A stretch of 64,000 nucleotides of DNA. Origin: Vanilla planifolia. Taxonomy: Eukaryota; Streptophyta; Magnoliopsida; Asparagales; Orchidaceae. A program made the position numbers and the translations under genes. Shown one piece after another: positions 13,101 to 28,500 of this stretch. The first letter of the stretch is position 1; each line of letters begins with the position of its first letter. The DNA lies in NCBI GenBank assembly GCA_023846275.1, contig JAIUJO010000142.1:286501-350500 (forward strand). The letters run 5' to 3'. The notes beneath the pieces were generated by a model that was not told where the DNA came from, did not search any database, and was given only the letters and a program-made list of their open reading frames with translations.

Positions 13101-16100
13101 CATGTGTGTGTGTGTGCTTATGTGTTTGTATGTGTTCATCTTTGTGAGTGTTCACATGTGTGTGTAGTGTATGCAAGAGCATGTATGTGTGTATGTTTCT
13201 ATGTGTTTGTGTTAGTACACGTGGATGTGCATGTCTGTGTTCAAGCATGTGTGCATGTGTATGTGTGTGCATGAGTGCTTGTGCATGTGTTTGTCCATGT
13301 GTGCGTGTGTGTGAGCATGCATGTGTGTTTATTCATAGGAATGTGTGTGCATGTTTGTGTTTGTGCATATATGTGGGTGTGTGTGGGTGTGTGTATGCTT
13401 GTGTATGCATGCTTGTGTGTAGGCATGGGAATGTGTAGGATTCTATGTTCATATGTGCTCATGTGTATGCATGTGTGTGTGTTTGCATATGTTTATTTGT
13501 GCTTTTGGGTGTATGCTTGTGTATGTGTGTGTAGGTGTTTGTGGGTTAGTGTGCAGATTTGTTTGTGTGTATGTGAGTGCATTCTATTGTGCATTTGTAT
13601 GTGTGTGTGTGTGTGTGTGTGCATGTATAGGTTTAGTGTTTGTGCATGCGTGCATTCATGCACGTGTGTGTGTACATTTGAATGTGTGTTTGTGCATGTG
13701 TGAAAGCATGTGCATGGGTAGTTGCATTAATGTTTGAGTGTATGTGTGTATATGGGTGCATATATGTATGTATGTGTGTGCATTGCATATGTGTTCATTT
13801 CTTATGTATGTATTGTGCATGTGTGCATGATTATGCTTAATTGCATACTCATGCATGTGTATTTTTGTGCACATTGGAGTGTGCATGCATATATGTTTTC
13901 CTATACATGTGCATGTATGTGTGTGTGCATATGGGTATGAATGCCTATGCAAATATAGGTGTGTGCACATGTGTGTCTTCCTATGCCTATACATGCATGA
14001 GTGGGAGCATAGGTACGTGTGTTAGTGCATGTGCATGCATGTGTGTATCTATGTGCATGTCTGTATGTGAGTGTGTGCATGTGCAAACGCATGTTGGTGT
14101 GTGCATATGCAAATGTGTGTGTGGGTGCATGTGTGTGTGTGCATGTGCATGCGTATTTGTGTCAGTGCCTATGGGCAACTATTTGACAATGTGTGTGTGT
14201 GCATTTGTAAGCTTGCCTATATTTATTTATTTGTTTGTGTATGCATGTATGCATGGTTAAGTGTGCATATGGGCCATTATTTTTGCATGAGCATGCATGC
14301 ATGTGGGTGCATGTGATTGTATGTTTGTCTATGTATACAAGTGTTCATGCATATGTATGTATGCTTGTACATGCATGTGTGTTCATGTGCATGTATGTGT
14401 GTGTTTGTGTGCATGTGCATGTATGTGTGTGTATGCACACACGTGTGTGTGCATGAATGTGTGCATGTGTGTGTTTGCATGTGAGTGTGTGCATGTGCAT
14501 GTGTGATTCTGTGTATGTGCATGTATATTTATGTGCATGTGCATGCATATGTTTATGTGAATGTGTGTATGAGTATGGGGGTGCACAGATGGGTGTATGT
14601 GTGTTTGTATAGAAGTGTGTGTTTATGTGTGTTCATGTATGTTTGCATGTGTTTACATGTGTGTTTGTGTGTACATCAATGATTGTGTGTGTGTGTGTGT
14701 TCATGTGTCTATGTGTGTGGGCATGCAAGTAAGTGTGTGTCTATGTTTGTATCTGTGTGCATATGTGTTTGCCTATGTGTGGTGGGTGGATGCATGTGTG
14801 TTTGTGCATGTGTGTGCATGTGCATGTGTGCAAGTGTGTTTGTGAGTTAGTATCTTTGGGTGCATTTGTATGTGTGTGTTCATTTGCATGTGCATTTGTT
14901 CTTGTATGCATGTCTACAAGCAGATGCATGTGTGTGCACAAGTCCATTTATAAGTGTGTTTGAGTGTGCATATGTGTGTGTGTATGTGTGTGAATGCTTA
15001 AGTGTATATGAGTATTTTTGTGTGCATGATTGTGTATGTATATGTTTATACATGTGCTTGTGTGTGTTTGTGTGTGTGCATGAGTGTACATGTATGTGGG
15101 TGTGTGTGCATGGATGTAAATGTTTATGCATGTGTGCACACATTTGTACGTGCCTTTGTGTATGTGTGTGGGTGTGCTTATGCATGTGCAAATTTGTACA
15201 TGTGTGGGCAGTTGTGTGTGTGTATGGACGTTTGTTTTTGCGCATATGCATGTGTATTATTATATATGTTTGTGTGTACGTGTTTGTTGGTGGGCATGTG
15301 CTTATGTGTGATTGTGTTGGTTTGTGTGTGCATGCATGTTAGTGTGTGTGCACATGTGTACATGTGTGTATGAATATGTGCATGTGTATGCATGTGTGCA
15401 TTTGTGTGTGCATGTGTATATGTGTGCATTTGTGTTCACTTGTGTGTGTGTATTTTCACAGGAATGTGTGTGTTTGTGTGCATGAGTGTGCTTGTGTGGG
15501 TGTATGTGCATGTGTGTGTGTACATGTGCATGTGATTGCACATGTGTGTTCATGTGTGTACACAAAAGCGTGTGCCTCTGTGTGTGTATATGTGTGTTCT
15601 TGTGCATGTGTGTGTAGGTGTCGACATGCATGTGTACATGTATATGTTTGTTTATGGGGTAGTGCATGTGTAAGTGCGTGTATGAGCATCTGTGTTTGTT
15701 TGTGTTCGTGTTTATGCATGTGTGTGTGTTGGTCAATGGGTGGGTGTCTGTGGGCGAGTCTGAGTTGGTGTGTGAATGTGTGCTTGTGTGTTTATGTGTT
15801 CATGCATATGCATAGGTGCATTCATATGTGTTTAATGCATGCATGCTTCATATGCATTTGTTTGTGTGTTTTTGTGTATGTGTGTGTGTGTGTTTGTTCT
15901 CAAATATATTTGTGTGATTCTGTGTGTGCAAACGTGAGTGGTTACATGTATGTATATGTATGTTTGTATGCATGCATGCATGTGCTTATGTGTTTGTGTT
16001 GTGCATCCGTGTATGTGTGCTTGTGTGCTTATGTGTGGGTGTGGGTGTGCGTATGCCTATGTGTGAATGTTTGTGTGTGTTTGCATGTGTGTCATGTACA

Positions 16101-19100
16101 TATGCATGTGTGTGTGCGTGCATCTTCCAGTGTGTGTGAGAGCGTGTTCATTTATATTTGTAAGCACGGGTGTCTATGGGCATCCATGTGCATGTATGTG
16201 CACAAGTGTTTGTGTAGTTGTTTGCATGCATGCATGTCCGTGTGTGTGTGTTTGCATGCATATGTGTGTATGTGTGTAGAAAGAGGAAGGGTTATTTGTT
16301 GGTGTGTGTGCATGTGTTTGTGTGTGAGTATGAGGTGAGTGTCCATGTCTATGTGTGTTTCTGTTTGTGTATATGCATGTGTGTGCATCTGTATGCATGT
16401 GTCTGTCCACAAGTTTGTGTGTGTGTGTGTGTTCATGCACATTTGTGATTCTACACATGTGCAAGCATTTTGCTTGTGTTTGCATGCATACATATGTGTA
16501 AGTGTGCGTGCTAGTGTGCATCTATATGAGTGTTTGTGAATGTGTTTGTGGGTGCAAGTGTATTTGCATGTATTTGTGCAAGCATAAGTGTGTTTGTGCA
16601 TGCATGCATGCACGTGCACATGTGCAGGTGCTTGTGTGTGTGTGTGTTTATGTTTGTGTGAATGAGTGTGTGGTGTGCACGTGTGTGTGCCTATATGGAC
16701 ATCTATGTACATGTGTGTATGTGCATCTACATCTGTGCACATGTATGTGTGAATGTGCATGTCTCTGTATATTTTTTTTTTAATGTGAGATTGTGTTTGT
16801 GTGCATACATGCACATGTGTTTCCTTGTATGTGTGTGCATTTGTGTGTGTTTGCATGCATGTGATTCTGTGCAAGTGTGTGTGTGCATGTGAATGCATGC
16901 ATGTGGGTGTGCTTGTGTGTGTATGTGCGTGTAGGTGCATGCATGTTTGTGTGTATATGTGTTTGTGTGTGTGTTTCTGTGCATGAATATAGTTATGTGC
17001 ACGTTTATGAGTATGCTATGTGCACATGTTTGTGTGTGTTTTGCATGTTATGCATATGTGGGTGTTTGTGTACATGTGTGTGCATATTTAAGTGTCTATG
17101 TGTAGTTTGCATGAATGCATGTGTGTGTATGTGTATATGCATCTATGCATGCATGCATGTGTGTTCCTGTGCCTGTGTCTACGCTTATGTGCATATGTGC
17201 ATACGCTCATTTATGTGCATATGTGAATGTGTTCATGTGAGGTCACGTGTGTGTGTGGGTGTGAATGTATACGTGCGTGTATGTGTGTGGGAGTGTGTAT
17301 ATGCATGCAAGTTAGTGCATATATGTGTGCTTGCATCTTTGTCTGAGTTTGTGTGTGCTTATGTGTGTGTGTATGAGTGTTTGCATGTGCATGCGTGTGC
17401 TTGTGTTCATGTGTGGGTGATTATGCATGTCTACATGTGTGTGGTATTATGTTTTTGGGTGTGGCTGCATGTGTGTATGTGTGTTTGTGTACTTTTTTGC
17501 ATGTGTGGGCCAGTGCATGTGTGCATGTATGCATGCATTTGTATGCAGGTGTTTGTGCATGTAGTTGTGTGTGTGTGTGGAATTCTATGTGCTTGTACAT
17601 GTGTTTGTGTGTGCCAATGTACATGTTGATGTGTATGTGCCTGTGAGCATGTGCATACATGCATGTGTGGGTGTGTGCTTGCATGCATGTGTCTATATGT
17701 GTGTGCATGTCTGTTGTGTGTACATGTGTGTGTGCATGTTTGGGCATATGTGTGTTTATGCTTGTTGTGTATGCATGTTTGAGCTTGGACATGGGTGTGG
17801 GTATGTGATTGTGTGTATGCATGTTCGTGCATGTGTACACATATGTGTCTGTATACATTTGTGTGTGTTTTCTTGTATGTGTGTTTTAAACTGCATGCAT
17901 GTACATGTGCATGTATGTGTATTCATATGAGTAGATATGTGTATGTGTGTGTATACATGCATGTACATGTGTGTATACATGCGTGTGCTTGTGTGTGTGT
18001 GCTTATGTATGTTTGCACATGCATAGGTGTGTGTGGATTTGTGCATGTTTGTACATGTACATGCATGCACATGTGTGTGTTCATTTATGTATGTGTATTT
18101 ATGTAGGTGTTTGTGTGTGTGTGTGTTCAAGAATGCATGTTTTTGTGTGTGTGATTATATATGTATGTGTGTGCATGGTGTGCTTGTAGGCACATGTGTG
18201 TGTGTGTGTGTTCATGCATGTGCGTGTGTTTGGGTGTGCATGTGTGTCATTATGCATGCATGTGTATGGATATGTGTGCAAATGGATGTATATCTATGTT
18301 TATGCAAGGGTGGTGTTTACATGTGTGTGTGTGTGCATATGTATATGCATATCTGCATGTATATGTGCATTTACTTGTATGTGTGAATGTGTATGTGCTA
18401 ATGCATTTGCATCTATCCATGCATGTGTGTGTTCATGTGTAATATTTCATTTAACTATGTGTACTAACACATGTTTGTGTGTGTGCAACTGTGTGTGAGC
18501 TTGTGTATATGTGAGTGTATGGGCGTGCATACATGCTTTTGTGTGTGTGTGTGGTTGCATGTGTGTGTGTGCATGGTGCTTGTGTGAATCTATGTATATG
18601 TGCATGTGTGCGATTGTGTATCTATACATTTTGGTGTGTGTGTGTGTGTGTGCATGTGTGTGTTTGTTCATGTGTATGTGTGCATATGTGTGAATGCACA
18701 TGTATGGTTGTCTACATTTTTATGTGTGTGCCAGGAATGTTTGTGCATGCATGTGTGTGTGTGTGTCTCCATGCTTGTGTGAGTTTAAAACTACATGTGT
18801 GTTGCTATACATGCTTGTGTGTGTGTAGTTGTGTGCGTATGTCTGTGTGCATGTGATTATGTGTGTGAGTATGTGTGTCTATTTATGTGACTTTTTGTTT
18901 GTGCATGTGTGTGTCAGTGAGCATGTTTTTGTGAGCATGCGTGCAAGTGTTCATGTGTGTGTTTTTGCATTTGTGTGAGCATGTGTGTACTTGTGTTGTG
19001 CATCTATTTGTGTGCATGTATATAGTTGCATGTGCATGGGTGCTTAAGTGTGCATGTGTGTAGGATGGCATGTGTATGTGTGTTTATACACATGTGTTTG

Positions 19101-20963
19101 TCTACATGTTCATGCGTGTAGATGCATGTGTGTAGTTGCATGTGCATTTGCTCGTGTGTGCATTGGTACATGTGCACATTTGTGTGCATAAGTGCACATG
19201 TGTGTGTGTGTAAGTGTGCATTTGATTTCATGTTTGTGTGTGCATGTGATTGTGTTTACAAGCATGTGTATTCTACATGTATGTATTTATATGTGAATGC
19301 ATGTGTGCATGTGTGCATGTGCATGTGTGCTTGGTCATGTATGTGTGTGCATGCATGCTTATTTATGTGTGCATGTGCGTATAAGTGTATGTGTGTGTGT
19401 GTTTGTGCATGTGACATTATGTTGTGTGTGTGCTTACACATGTGTGTGCATAGGTATCAGAGTGTGTAGTTGTTAGTGCACGTCTTTTTGTACATTTGCA
19501 TGTGTGTGTGCATGTGCATATGTCTATGTTTCTTTCATGTATGTGTGTGAGCATGTCCATATTATGTGCTTGCATATGTGTGCATACATGATTGTGTATG
19601 CATGTGTTTCTATGCTTATGTGTGTGTGTGCTTTTGCTTGTGCCTATGTGTGTGTGCACTTATGTTTATGCATGTGTGTGTATTATGCATGCTTGTGTGT
19701 GCTTGTGTGCATGCTTGTATGTGTGTGTGAGTGTACTTTTGTGTAGCTTGGTTTATGTGTGTGTTTGTGCATATTTATGAATGCATGTATGTTGTTGCAT
19801 ATGTACATAGGTGTGTGTCTGTGGCTGTGTATGTGTGTATATGTTTATGTGTATGTTTGTGTATGGGTTTGTAGGGTGATGTGAGTGTGTGTGTGTGTGT
19901 ATATATGTGTGCATGAATATGTGTGTGTGTATGTGTGTGTGCACGCATAAACATGTGCTATGTGTGTTGGTGCAAGTGCATGTGTGTTCATATGTAAGTG
20001 TGTTTGTGTGCATGCACACATAAGTATATATGTGGGTGAGTGCACACGTGGGTGTGTGTCTTCATGTATGTAGGTGTATGCACATGCATTGTTTTGTGCA
20101 TGTGCATGTATGTGTATATGCATATGTGTGTACATGTGTGTGCAAGTGTGTGTGCATGTGTATGTGCATGTGTATGTGTGTATATGTCCTTATATGTGCC
20201 TAAACATGTGTACATTTTTGTGTGTGCATGTTCATGTAATTGTGCTTGTGTGAGCATGAACATGGGTGTCCTTCCATATTTGTGTGTTTGTGTAAGTATG
20301 CATGTGTGAGTGTGCCAACAAGTCCATGTGTGTGTGTGAGTATGTGTGTATCTGTGTATAAATGTATATGTGTCCATGTGTTTATGTGTTTGTGCATTTG
20401 TGCATGTGTGGGTGTGTGTTCGCATGCACATGTGTGTGAATGTATGTTTATATGTATGTCTGTGTGTCTTAGTGTGTGTGTGCATGTGTGTGTATGTGTC
20501 TATATGTGTGCATGTATGTTTGTATGTGTGCATGTTTGTATGTGTGTGTGCATACTTATGTGGTTTTCTGTGTGTGTATGTGTGCATATGATCGTGTATG
20601 TGTGTTTTTTTCTATTTATGCATGTATGATCATGCACATATGTGTATCTCTATGTGTGTGTGTTTGATTGTGCATCTGTGCATGTGTGAGTGTGTGTTCA
20701 AGTACATGTTTGATTGTGTGTGCATGTGTGTGTGAGCAAGTATGAGTGCATATAGATGTGATTGTGTTTGTGCATGTGTTGGCATGTATCCACTTGAAGA
20801 TCTATGTGAATGTGTATCTACATGTTGATGTGTGCACATGTGTGCATGCATGTGTGTGTGTGTGTGTCTTTGTGTGCATGCATGCGTATGTGAATGTGTG
20901 TGTGTGCATGTATGAATGTATGTGTAGGTGTGTGAGTACTTGTGTGGTTGTGTGTGTGTGTGT

Positions 20964-21064
20964 GTTCGTGTGGTGTGTGTGTGCGCATGTGTTCGTGTAG
21001 TTATGTGTGTGTTTGTTCATGTGGTTGTGTGTGTTGTGTCTGTTCGTGTGGTTGTGTGTGTTTG
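20964..21064. repeat. Minisatellite with a GTTCGTGTGG-type unit, about 4 copies
   Basis: The word GTTC(G/A)TGT(G/A)G begins at 20,964, 20,991, 21,015 and 21,042, giving units of about 24-27 bases that end in variable TG runs. The GTTCG core retains a CpG in three of four copies, which is unusual in this CG-poor tract and suggests recent amplification. Confidence 0.7.
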
Positions 21065-22503
21065 TGTGTGCTTTTATGTGTGTGCATGTGTAGGCACATG
21101 TGTTCTTGCATATTGGTGCATTTGTGCATATATGTGGGCGTGTATATGCATATGCATGTGTGTGTGTGTGCATGTGTATGTGTGTGTATGTGCTAATTAT
21201 TTGCATTTGCATGTGCACCTATGTGCATGTGTGTATGTTTTCCTAATGCAAGCATACATATGGGTGTGAATGCATGTCTGTGTTTGTGTGTGTTTGTGTT
21301 TGTGCACATGCTTGTGTGTTGTATATGCACAAGTGAGTGTGAGTGCCATTATATGTGCATATGCATGTGTTTGTGTGCATGTGTGTGCCTTTTTGTGAGT
21401 GTGTATAAATTGTGCGTGTGTTCGTGGGTGCATGTATGCATGCTTGTGTGTATATGGATGTGTGTGCATAGGGGTGTGTGTGCACGTGCATGTAAAAGTG
21501 TGTATGCATTTTGGTATGTGTTTTGGTATGTGTGTGCATGCATGTGTGCTTGTGAGTGTGTGAGAGTGTTTGTGGGCATATGTGCACATGCTTGTTTGTG
21601 TGTGCATGTGTCTATGTACTTGGCCTATGCATGCATAAATGTGTGTGTATATGTGCACATGCACAAGCTTGTGTGTATGTATGCATGGGTTTGTGCATGT
21701 GTGTGTTTGTATACATGTATTTGTGTATTTATGTATAAGTTTATATGTGCATATTTGTGTGTGTGTTTTTGTACATATTTGTGTGTGCATATTTATGTGA
21801 ATGGGCATGAGTGTTTGAATGTGTGCACTTTTGTGCATGTCTATGTATGTGTGTGCATGTTTGTGTGCGTGCATCATTGTGAGTGTGTGTGTGGGTGTGT
21901 GTGTGTGTGTGCATGTTTATGCATGCTTATGTGTGTGTGAGTGCATGTGTGTGTGTATTTAAATACCTTTGTGTTGGCTTGTGTGCATATTTATATGCAA
22001 GCGTGTATGTATTTTTGCATGTGTTTACCTCTATATGTGTGTATGTGTGTTAATGTGCATATTTGTGTGTGCACATTCGTGCAAGTGCATGTTTATATGT
22101 GTGTGCATATGTGTGCATGCATGCAAGTGTGTATGCATGTTTGTGCAGGTGAGTGCATGTGTGTCTATTTTTTATTTATGCATATATGTATGTGTGCTTC
22201 TTTTTGCATTTGTTCATGCATATTTAAGAATATGTGGCTTTGTTTGTGTGCATTTTCTTTTTTGTGTTTATATGTGTTCATGTAAAGGTTTGTGTATACT
22301 TGCGCATATGTGTGCGAATGCATGGGTATGTGTATGTGTACATGTGCGTGTGCATTTATTTGTGACTTTATGCATGTGTGTCTATGTGAGTGCATGTTTC
22401 TATGCACCTTTGTTTCATGTGTGTGCACCAGTGTGCATGCATGTTTGTGTGTATGTATACATGTGTGTGTGTGTATTAATGTGTTTGAATGTATGTGTAC
22501 GTG

Positions 22504-22508
<5 letters not shown>

Positions 22509-22534
<26 letters not shown>
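22509..22534. repeat. Pure (GT)13 microsatellite
   Basis: Twenty-six bases of uninterrupted GT, one of the longest clean dinucleotide runs in the window. Other clean runs of around 11-13 units occur near 25,415, 26,465 and 42,384. These are the places where polymorphism by slippage is most likely. Confidence 0.9.
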
Positions 22535-25500
22535 TTGTGTGCATGTGCGTGTGCATGTATGCATTCATGTATGTGTGTGAGTGTGAGTGTGTTTGTTTGC
22601 TCATGTGCTTGTGCATGTGTGTGCAAGGTTATGTGTGTGTGTTTATCTACATGTGTGTTTATGCGTATATGTGTGCAAGCTTATTTGTGTGTTCATGTGG
22701 GCGAGTGTGCTTGTATGCCTTCGTGTTTTTATGTGAGACTATATGCATAAGTGTGTGTGTAGTTGTTTATGTGTACCCATGTACTTGTTTGCTTGTGGGT
22801 GTTTTTGAATGTGTATGCATGTCTTTGTGAGAGCATGAACGTGTACAGATGTATGTGTGTTTGTGTGCTTGCACATGTGTGTGTTTGAGTATGTGTGTGT
22901 ATGCATGTGTGTGTTTATGTGCATGTATGTGTATGTATGTATGTATGGGTGCGTGAGTGTCTTTATGTGCATGTTTTTGCATGTGCATATGTGTGTATTT
23001 TTGCATATGTGTGTGTGTGTGCATGTGTTTGCGTGCATGTGTGTGCATGCATATATATATGTGTGCATGTGTGTGTGTATACATGTGTGGTTGTGTATGT
23101 GTATATATGAGTGTGCATATGTGTATCTATGTGTGAGTGTGTGTTTTCCTTTGTGTTCATGTGTGTGTGTGTATAGGAGGGTGTGTGTCTAGGTATGTGA
23201 GCATGGACGGGTGTGTGTCTATATTTCTGTATATGCAAATGCACATGTCTGTAAGCATGTAAGTGCATGTCCACATGTGTGTGTATGTTTATATGTGATT
23301 GTGCACATTTGAGTACATTTATGCATGTGCATTTGTGTGTTTGTGTCTAAGTGTGCATGTGCATGTCTATGCATGTCTACATGTGAGTTTTTGTTCTTTT
23401 GTATGTAAGTGTGCATATGTGTGCATGTATGTGTCTTTGTTTGTGTGAGAGTGTGTGCATGTTTATGCTCATGTTTGTGATGATGTTTTTGCAACTAATT
23501 ATGCATGTTTCAATGAGAACAAGTGCATGAGAGTACGTGCATGCGTGTGTGCATGTGTATCTACACATGCAATTATTAACATGTGTGTGCATGTGTATGA
23601 TTGTGTGTGCATATACATGTTTGTGTATTTGCGCATCTATGTGTGCATGATTGCATACATGTGTGTAGGTTTGTGTGTGTTCATGATTATGCTTATGCAT
23701 GCATGTGCATGGGTGGGTATATATGCATGTGTGTTGATGTGTGTGTTTATCTATGTGTATGTATAGGTTTACGTATAGGTGTGTGAGCAAATCTGTGAGT
23801 GTGTGTGTGTATATGTTCACGTGTGCATGCATATACGTATGTATGTGGTGCATAAAGGAGTGCTTATGCATGTGTGTATGTTTGTGTGTGTGTCTATGAC
23901 TGCTAATGTATGCATGTGCATTTGTGTGTGTGTTTATGTGTGTGTGGGCCCACACATATGTACTTTTGTGCTTATCTATCTATATGTGTGAGTGTATATA
24001 TATTTATGCATGCTTGTGTGTGGGTGCATATATTTTTGTTTGCACAAATATGTTTATGTTTGTGTGTACTATGAATTGTGTGAGGGTTGTGTGTGTGCAT
24101 TTTTGTGCATAAGTGTGTGTGTCTGTATTGGTATGTGCATGTGTGTTTGTGCATGAGTATGAATGTGAGTAGGCATGTGCGTGTATGTGTGTTTATGCTC
24201 ATGCAAATGTGTCGATATATGAATGTATGTAATTCATGTATGTGTGTGTGTACATGTGGCTACATATCTATGCATTTGCATGATTACATATTTATTCGTG
24301 TGCATGTGTGTATATGAGTGTGTGCATGCAAGTGCAGGTGTGTGCATGTGTGCATGTGTGTGTGCATGTGTGGCTGCAAGTTTGAGTATTTTACATTTGT
24401 GTGTGTGTATGTGTACACATGTGTGCATGTGTGTGTGGGGGCATGTGTTTGTTGGTGTTTGTGCCTGTTCATGCATGCATACTTTTATGTGTATGTGTCT
24501 GCATTTGAACAAGCACACATATGTACATGCTTCCTTACATTGTGTATATGTGTGTGCATGTATTTGTGTTCGTGTGTGTATGGCTATATGAAGGCATGCG
24601 TGCATGTGTGCACTTGATTGTGTGCATGTGATAGGGCATGTGTGTTTGAATGTTTGTGTTCACGTGTGTGTATGCATATGTGTGTGTATGTGTGCGCATG
24701 TCTATATGCTTGTGCATGTTTGTGTGCGTGTATGTGTATATATGTAGGTGCGTGTGTGTGCATTTATTTATGCATGTGTATGTGTGTGCATTTACATGTG
24801 TGTGCATGTGGGCATCTATGTATGTGTGTGTGCATTTGCTTGTATCTACGTGTATGTCTATGTGTGGATGTGTGCGTGCATGTCATTGTGCTTGTATATG
24901 TTTCTACATGTGTTTGGGTTCATATGTATGTGTGTGTGCATGTGCATGTACACACATATGAATGTGTCTTATGTGTGCTTGTGCATGCATGCATGTGAAT
25001 ATGTGTTTTTGTGTGTGTGTATGTGTGCAAGTGTGTGTGCATGCATGTGTTGGCATGTGTGTCTACACTTATATGCATGAATGTCTTTTTGTGCTCGAGT
25101 GTGTGTGCACGTATGTGTCTGCATTCGTTCTTGCGTGTGTGCGTGCATACGTGAGTTTTTGGGGGTGTATGTGCATGTCTACATGTGTTTCTATGTGTGT
25201 TTATACATGCGTGCGCATGTTTTATGTGTGCATTTGTGTGTATTTGTATGAGAACATGTAAATGTGTGTTTGTGTGTGTATGTGTATATGTGTGTGTGCA
25301 TGCACAAGTTTGTGAGCATGTGCATCTATGTGTGTATTCATGAGTGTGCATAAGTGTGTATGTCTATGAGTGTGTGTTTATTTGTGCATGTGTGTGTGTG
25401 TGTGCTTGTCTGTTTGTGTGTGTGTGTGTGTGTGTGTTTGTGTGTGTGCATGTACATCTATGCATACTTGTGTTCATGTGTGTGTGTGTGCGTGTGTGTG

Positions 25501-28500
25501 TGTGTATGTGCATGGATGTATCTATAGTTGTGCATTGTGTGTGTGTCGATGTGTGTGCATATGCACTTATGTCTGCTTATGAATTTGTGCAAGAGTTTGT
25601 GTGTAAGTATGCATCCATTCATATGCATGCGTCTATGATATGTGTGTGCATGTGCTTGTACATGTGTTTGAGTGTGTGCTTATGAGCATGCACGCATGCG
25701 TGTGTATGCATGCATGTGTGCATGTGTGCTTGTGTGTGCACGAGCATGTGTGTGGAGATTGTGTGTATGGTGTGTGCATATGGAATGGTGTGCATATATG
25801 TGCATGTGTGAACATGTGCTTGCATTTTTGTGTCTTTCCTTGTACATGTGTGTGAGTGCGTAAATGTGTGCATGTATGCATCAATTCATACATGTTTGTC
25901 TATGTATGCATGACTATGTTTATGTTTGTTAGTTTGTGTGTGTGCTTTTTTGTGTCTTTGTGTGTGTACGCACATGTTTATTTATTTGTGGACCAATGAG
26001 CCTATGTGTATGTGCATGCGTGCTTGTGTGTATGTGTGTGTCTACATGTGTGTGATTGTGCAAATGTGTTTGTGCATCTGTGTATATGTGTGAGTGTGTC
26101 TATGTAATTATGAGGTTGTTCATGCATGTTTGTGCATGTACTTATGTTTGGGTGTACAAGTTTGTCTATGTGTACAAAGGTATGCTTGTGCATGTGTGTG
26201 TGTATGTGCGTGTGTGTGCATCTACTTATTTGTGTTACATGTGTGTGCAAGTGCATGTGCATGTTTGTACTTGTGAGTGTGTGTGTTGGTGCATGTGTGT
26301 GCATGTGCATGTGTAGCTCTATTCATGCGTGTGTACATGTGAAGTGTGTGTGCATGTATAAGTTTGTGAGCATGTTCATATTTATATATGTGTATGTGTT
26401 AGTGGGTGTGCACGTATGCGTGTGCATGCATATTTTTGTGTGCATGTTTGTGGGAGTCTCAAAAGGTGTGTGTGTGTGTGTGTGTGTGTATGTTTATGTG
26501 TGTGTGCACTTGCATTTTTGTATATGTGTGTGTGCGCATGTCTATGCAAGAGCATGCACACACATGTGATTATGTGTGTATTCATGTGTGTGGGTGTTTT
26601 TGGGTAAGTGTATGTGTGTGAATGTGCACATGCATGAATGTGCATATGTGTGAATGTGCACATAGGCTCATGTGTGTGCATGTTTATAGGTGTGTGATTT
26701 TGCAAGTGTTTGTGCATGACTGTATGTTCATCTGCTTATGTATGTGTGCCTATGTGTGCATGTGAGTGTTATGTGTGTGCACAAACATGTATGCATTTGC
26801 GTCTGTCTTTTCATGTTTGTGCACATGTGGGTGCTAAGGAAAGATGATGCATGCCTATTAATATGTGCATGTCTATGTATGCATACATGTGTCTATGTGT
26901 GTGTTCATATGTGTATGCTTGTGTATTTGTGCTTGTGCTTTTGTAGGTGTGTTTGTGGGGATGTTTGGGTGCATCTATGTGTAGTTCTGCATGTTTATGT
27001 GTGCATATGCATGTGTTTGTGCGGTGCATGTGTGTGTAAACTTATTGCATGTATGAATGTGTGAATGTGCATGCATGTGTAAAAAATATGTCTACATGCT
27101 TGTGTAAAAGTGTATGTGCATACATTTGTGTATGTAAATGCATGTGTGTGTGGAAGTATGGTAGTTTCTTGCGTGTACATCTTTGTGTGCATGTATGTGT
27201 GTGTGCTTGTGGGTGCATGTGTCTGTGTGTAGTTTTTTATGTGCATTGGTGTGTGTGCGTGTACATGCTTGTGTGTCTACGTTCTTGCAAGTGTGTGTGC
27301 TTGCATGAGTGCATGTGTGTGTATAGTGTGTGTCTATGTATGCATGTTTTGTGTGTGTGAGTGTGTGTGCATCCCTTTGTGGGTATGTGTGTGCATGTGC
27401 CTGTGTCTGTTTGTGTGCATCCATGTGTATGTACAAGTATGTATGTTTGAAAGTTTGTGTGCATGTGTGTGCATGGGTGGAATCACACATGCATGTGGGT
27501 GCATGCATCTTTGAGTTTGTGCACATCCATGTGTATGTGTTTGTATATTTGTGGATGTGAGCAAGCATCTATGCATACATGTGTTCATGTATTTATGTCT
27601 TCTTGTAAGTGTGTGGGTTTGTGCATGTAAGTACATGTGTGTATGAGTTTATTTGTGTGAGTACACCTATGTCTGCATGTGTATGTGCTTGTGTGTGTAT
27701 ATGTGTGTGCATGTGTGTGCATGTGGTTGCATTTGTAGGAGTGCTTGAGAGTGTGTGAGCGCATGAGTGTGCGTTTATGTGCACACATGTGCATGTGGCA
27801 GTTTATACTTATATGTGTGTGAGCCTGTATGTGTGCTTTTGTGTGTTCTTATGCATATGCATGTGAGTGTGTGCATGCATATGTGTGGTGTGCATGTTTT
27901 TATGCATGTATTGTGTGCATTTACAAGTTTGTGTGTTGATACTCCTGTATGTGTGTGTGTGCATGTGCATGTGTGTGGGGGTGCATGCATGTGTGTGTTT
28001 TTGTTTATGAGTGTGTGTGCATGTGTGTCAGTGGGTGTATGCATGTGTGGATTCATGTGCATATGTGAATGTGCACATGTGTGCCTTTGTTTGCGTGTGC
28101 AGATGTGTTTCTTTGTGTGCATTTTCACATGTGTGTGTATGTGCTTCTTTGCATGTGGTTGTGTGTTTGTGTGTGCTCATGTGTTTTTGTTCACATGCAA
28201 GCTTGTGTGTATACGTGTGCATGAATGCATATGTTTATGTGCATGCATGCATTATGTGTGTGCATGTGCATTTGATCATATGTGATTGTGTTTGTGGTTT
28301 TATGTGTGCCTATGTGTGCATGCATATGTGTGCATGTATGAGTGTGTGTATAGATACTTGCATGTGTTTACATGTGTGTATGTGTGTATGTGCATATCTA
28401 TAAGTGTGCATATGCATGTGTTTGTGTGTGTGTGTGTGAAAGTGTGTGTCTACATAGGTGTGTATATATTTTCATGTTCTATGTGTGAGCTTGTTTGCCT

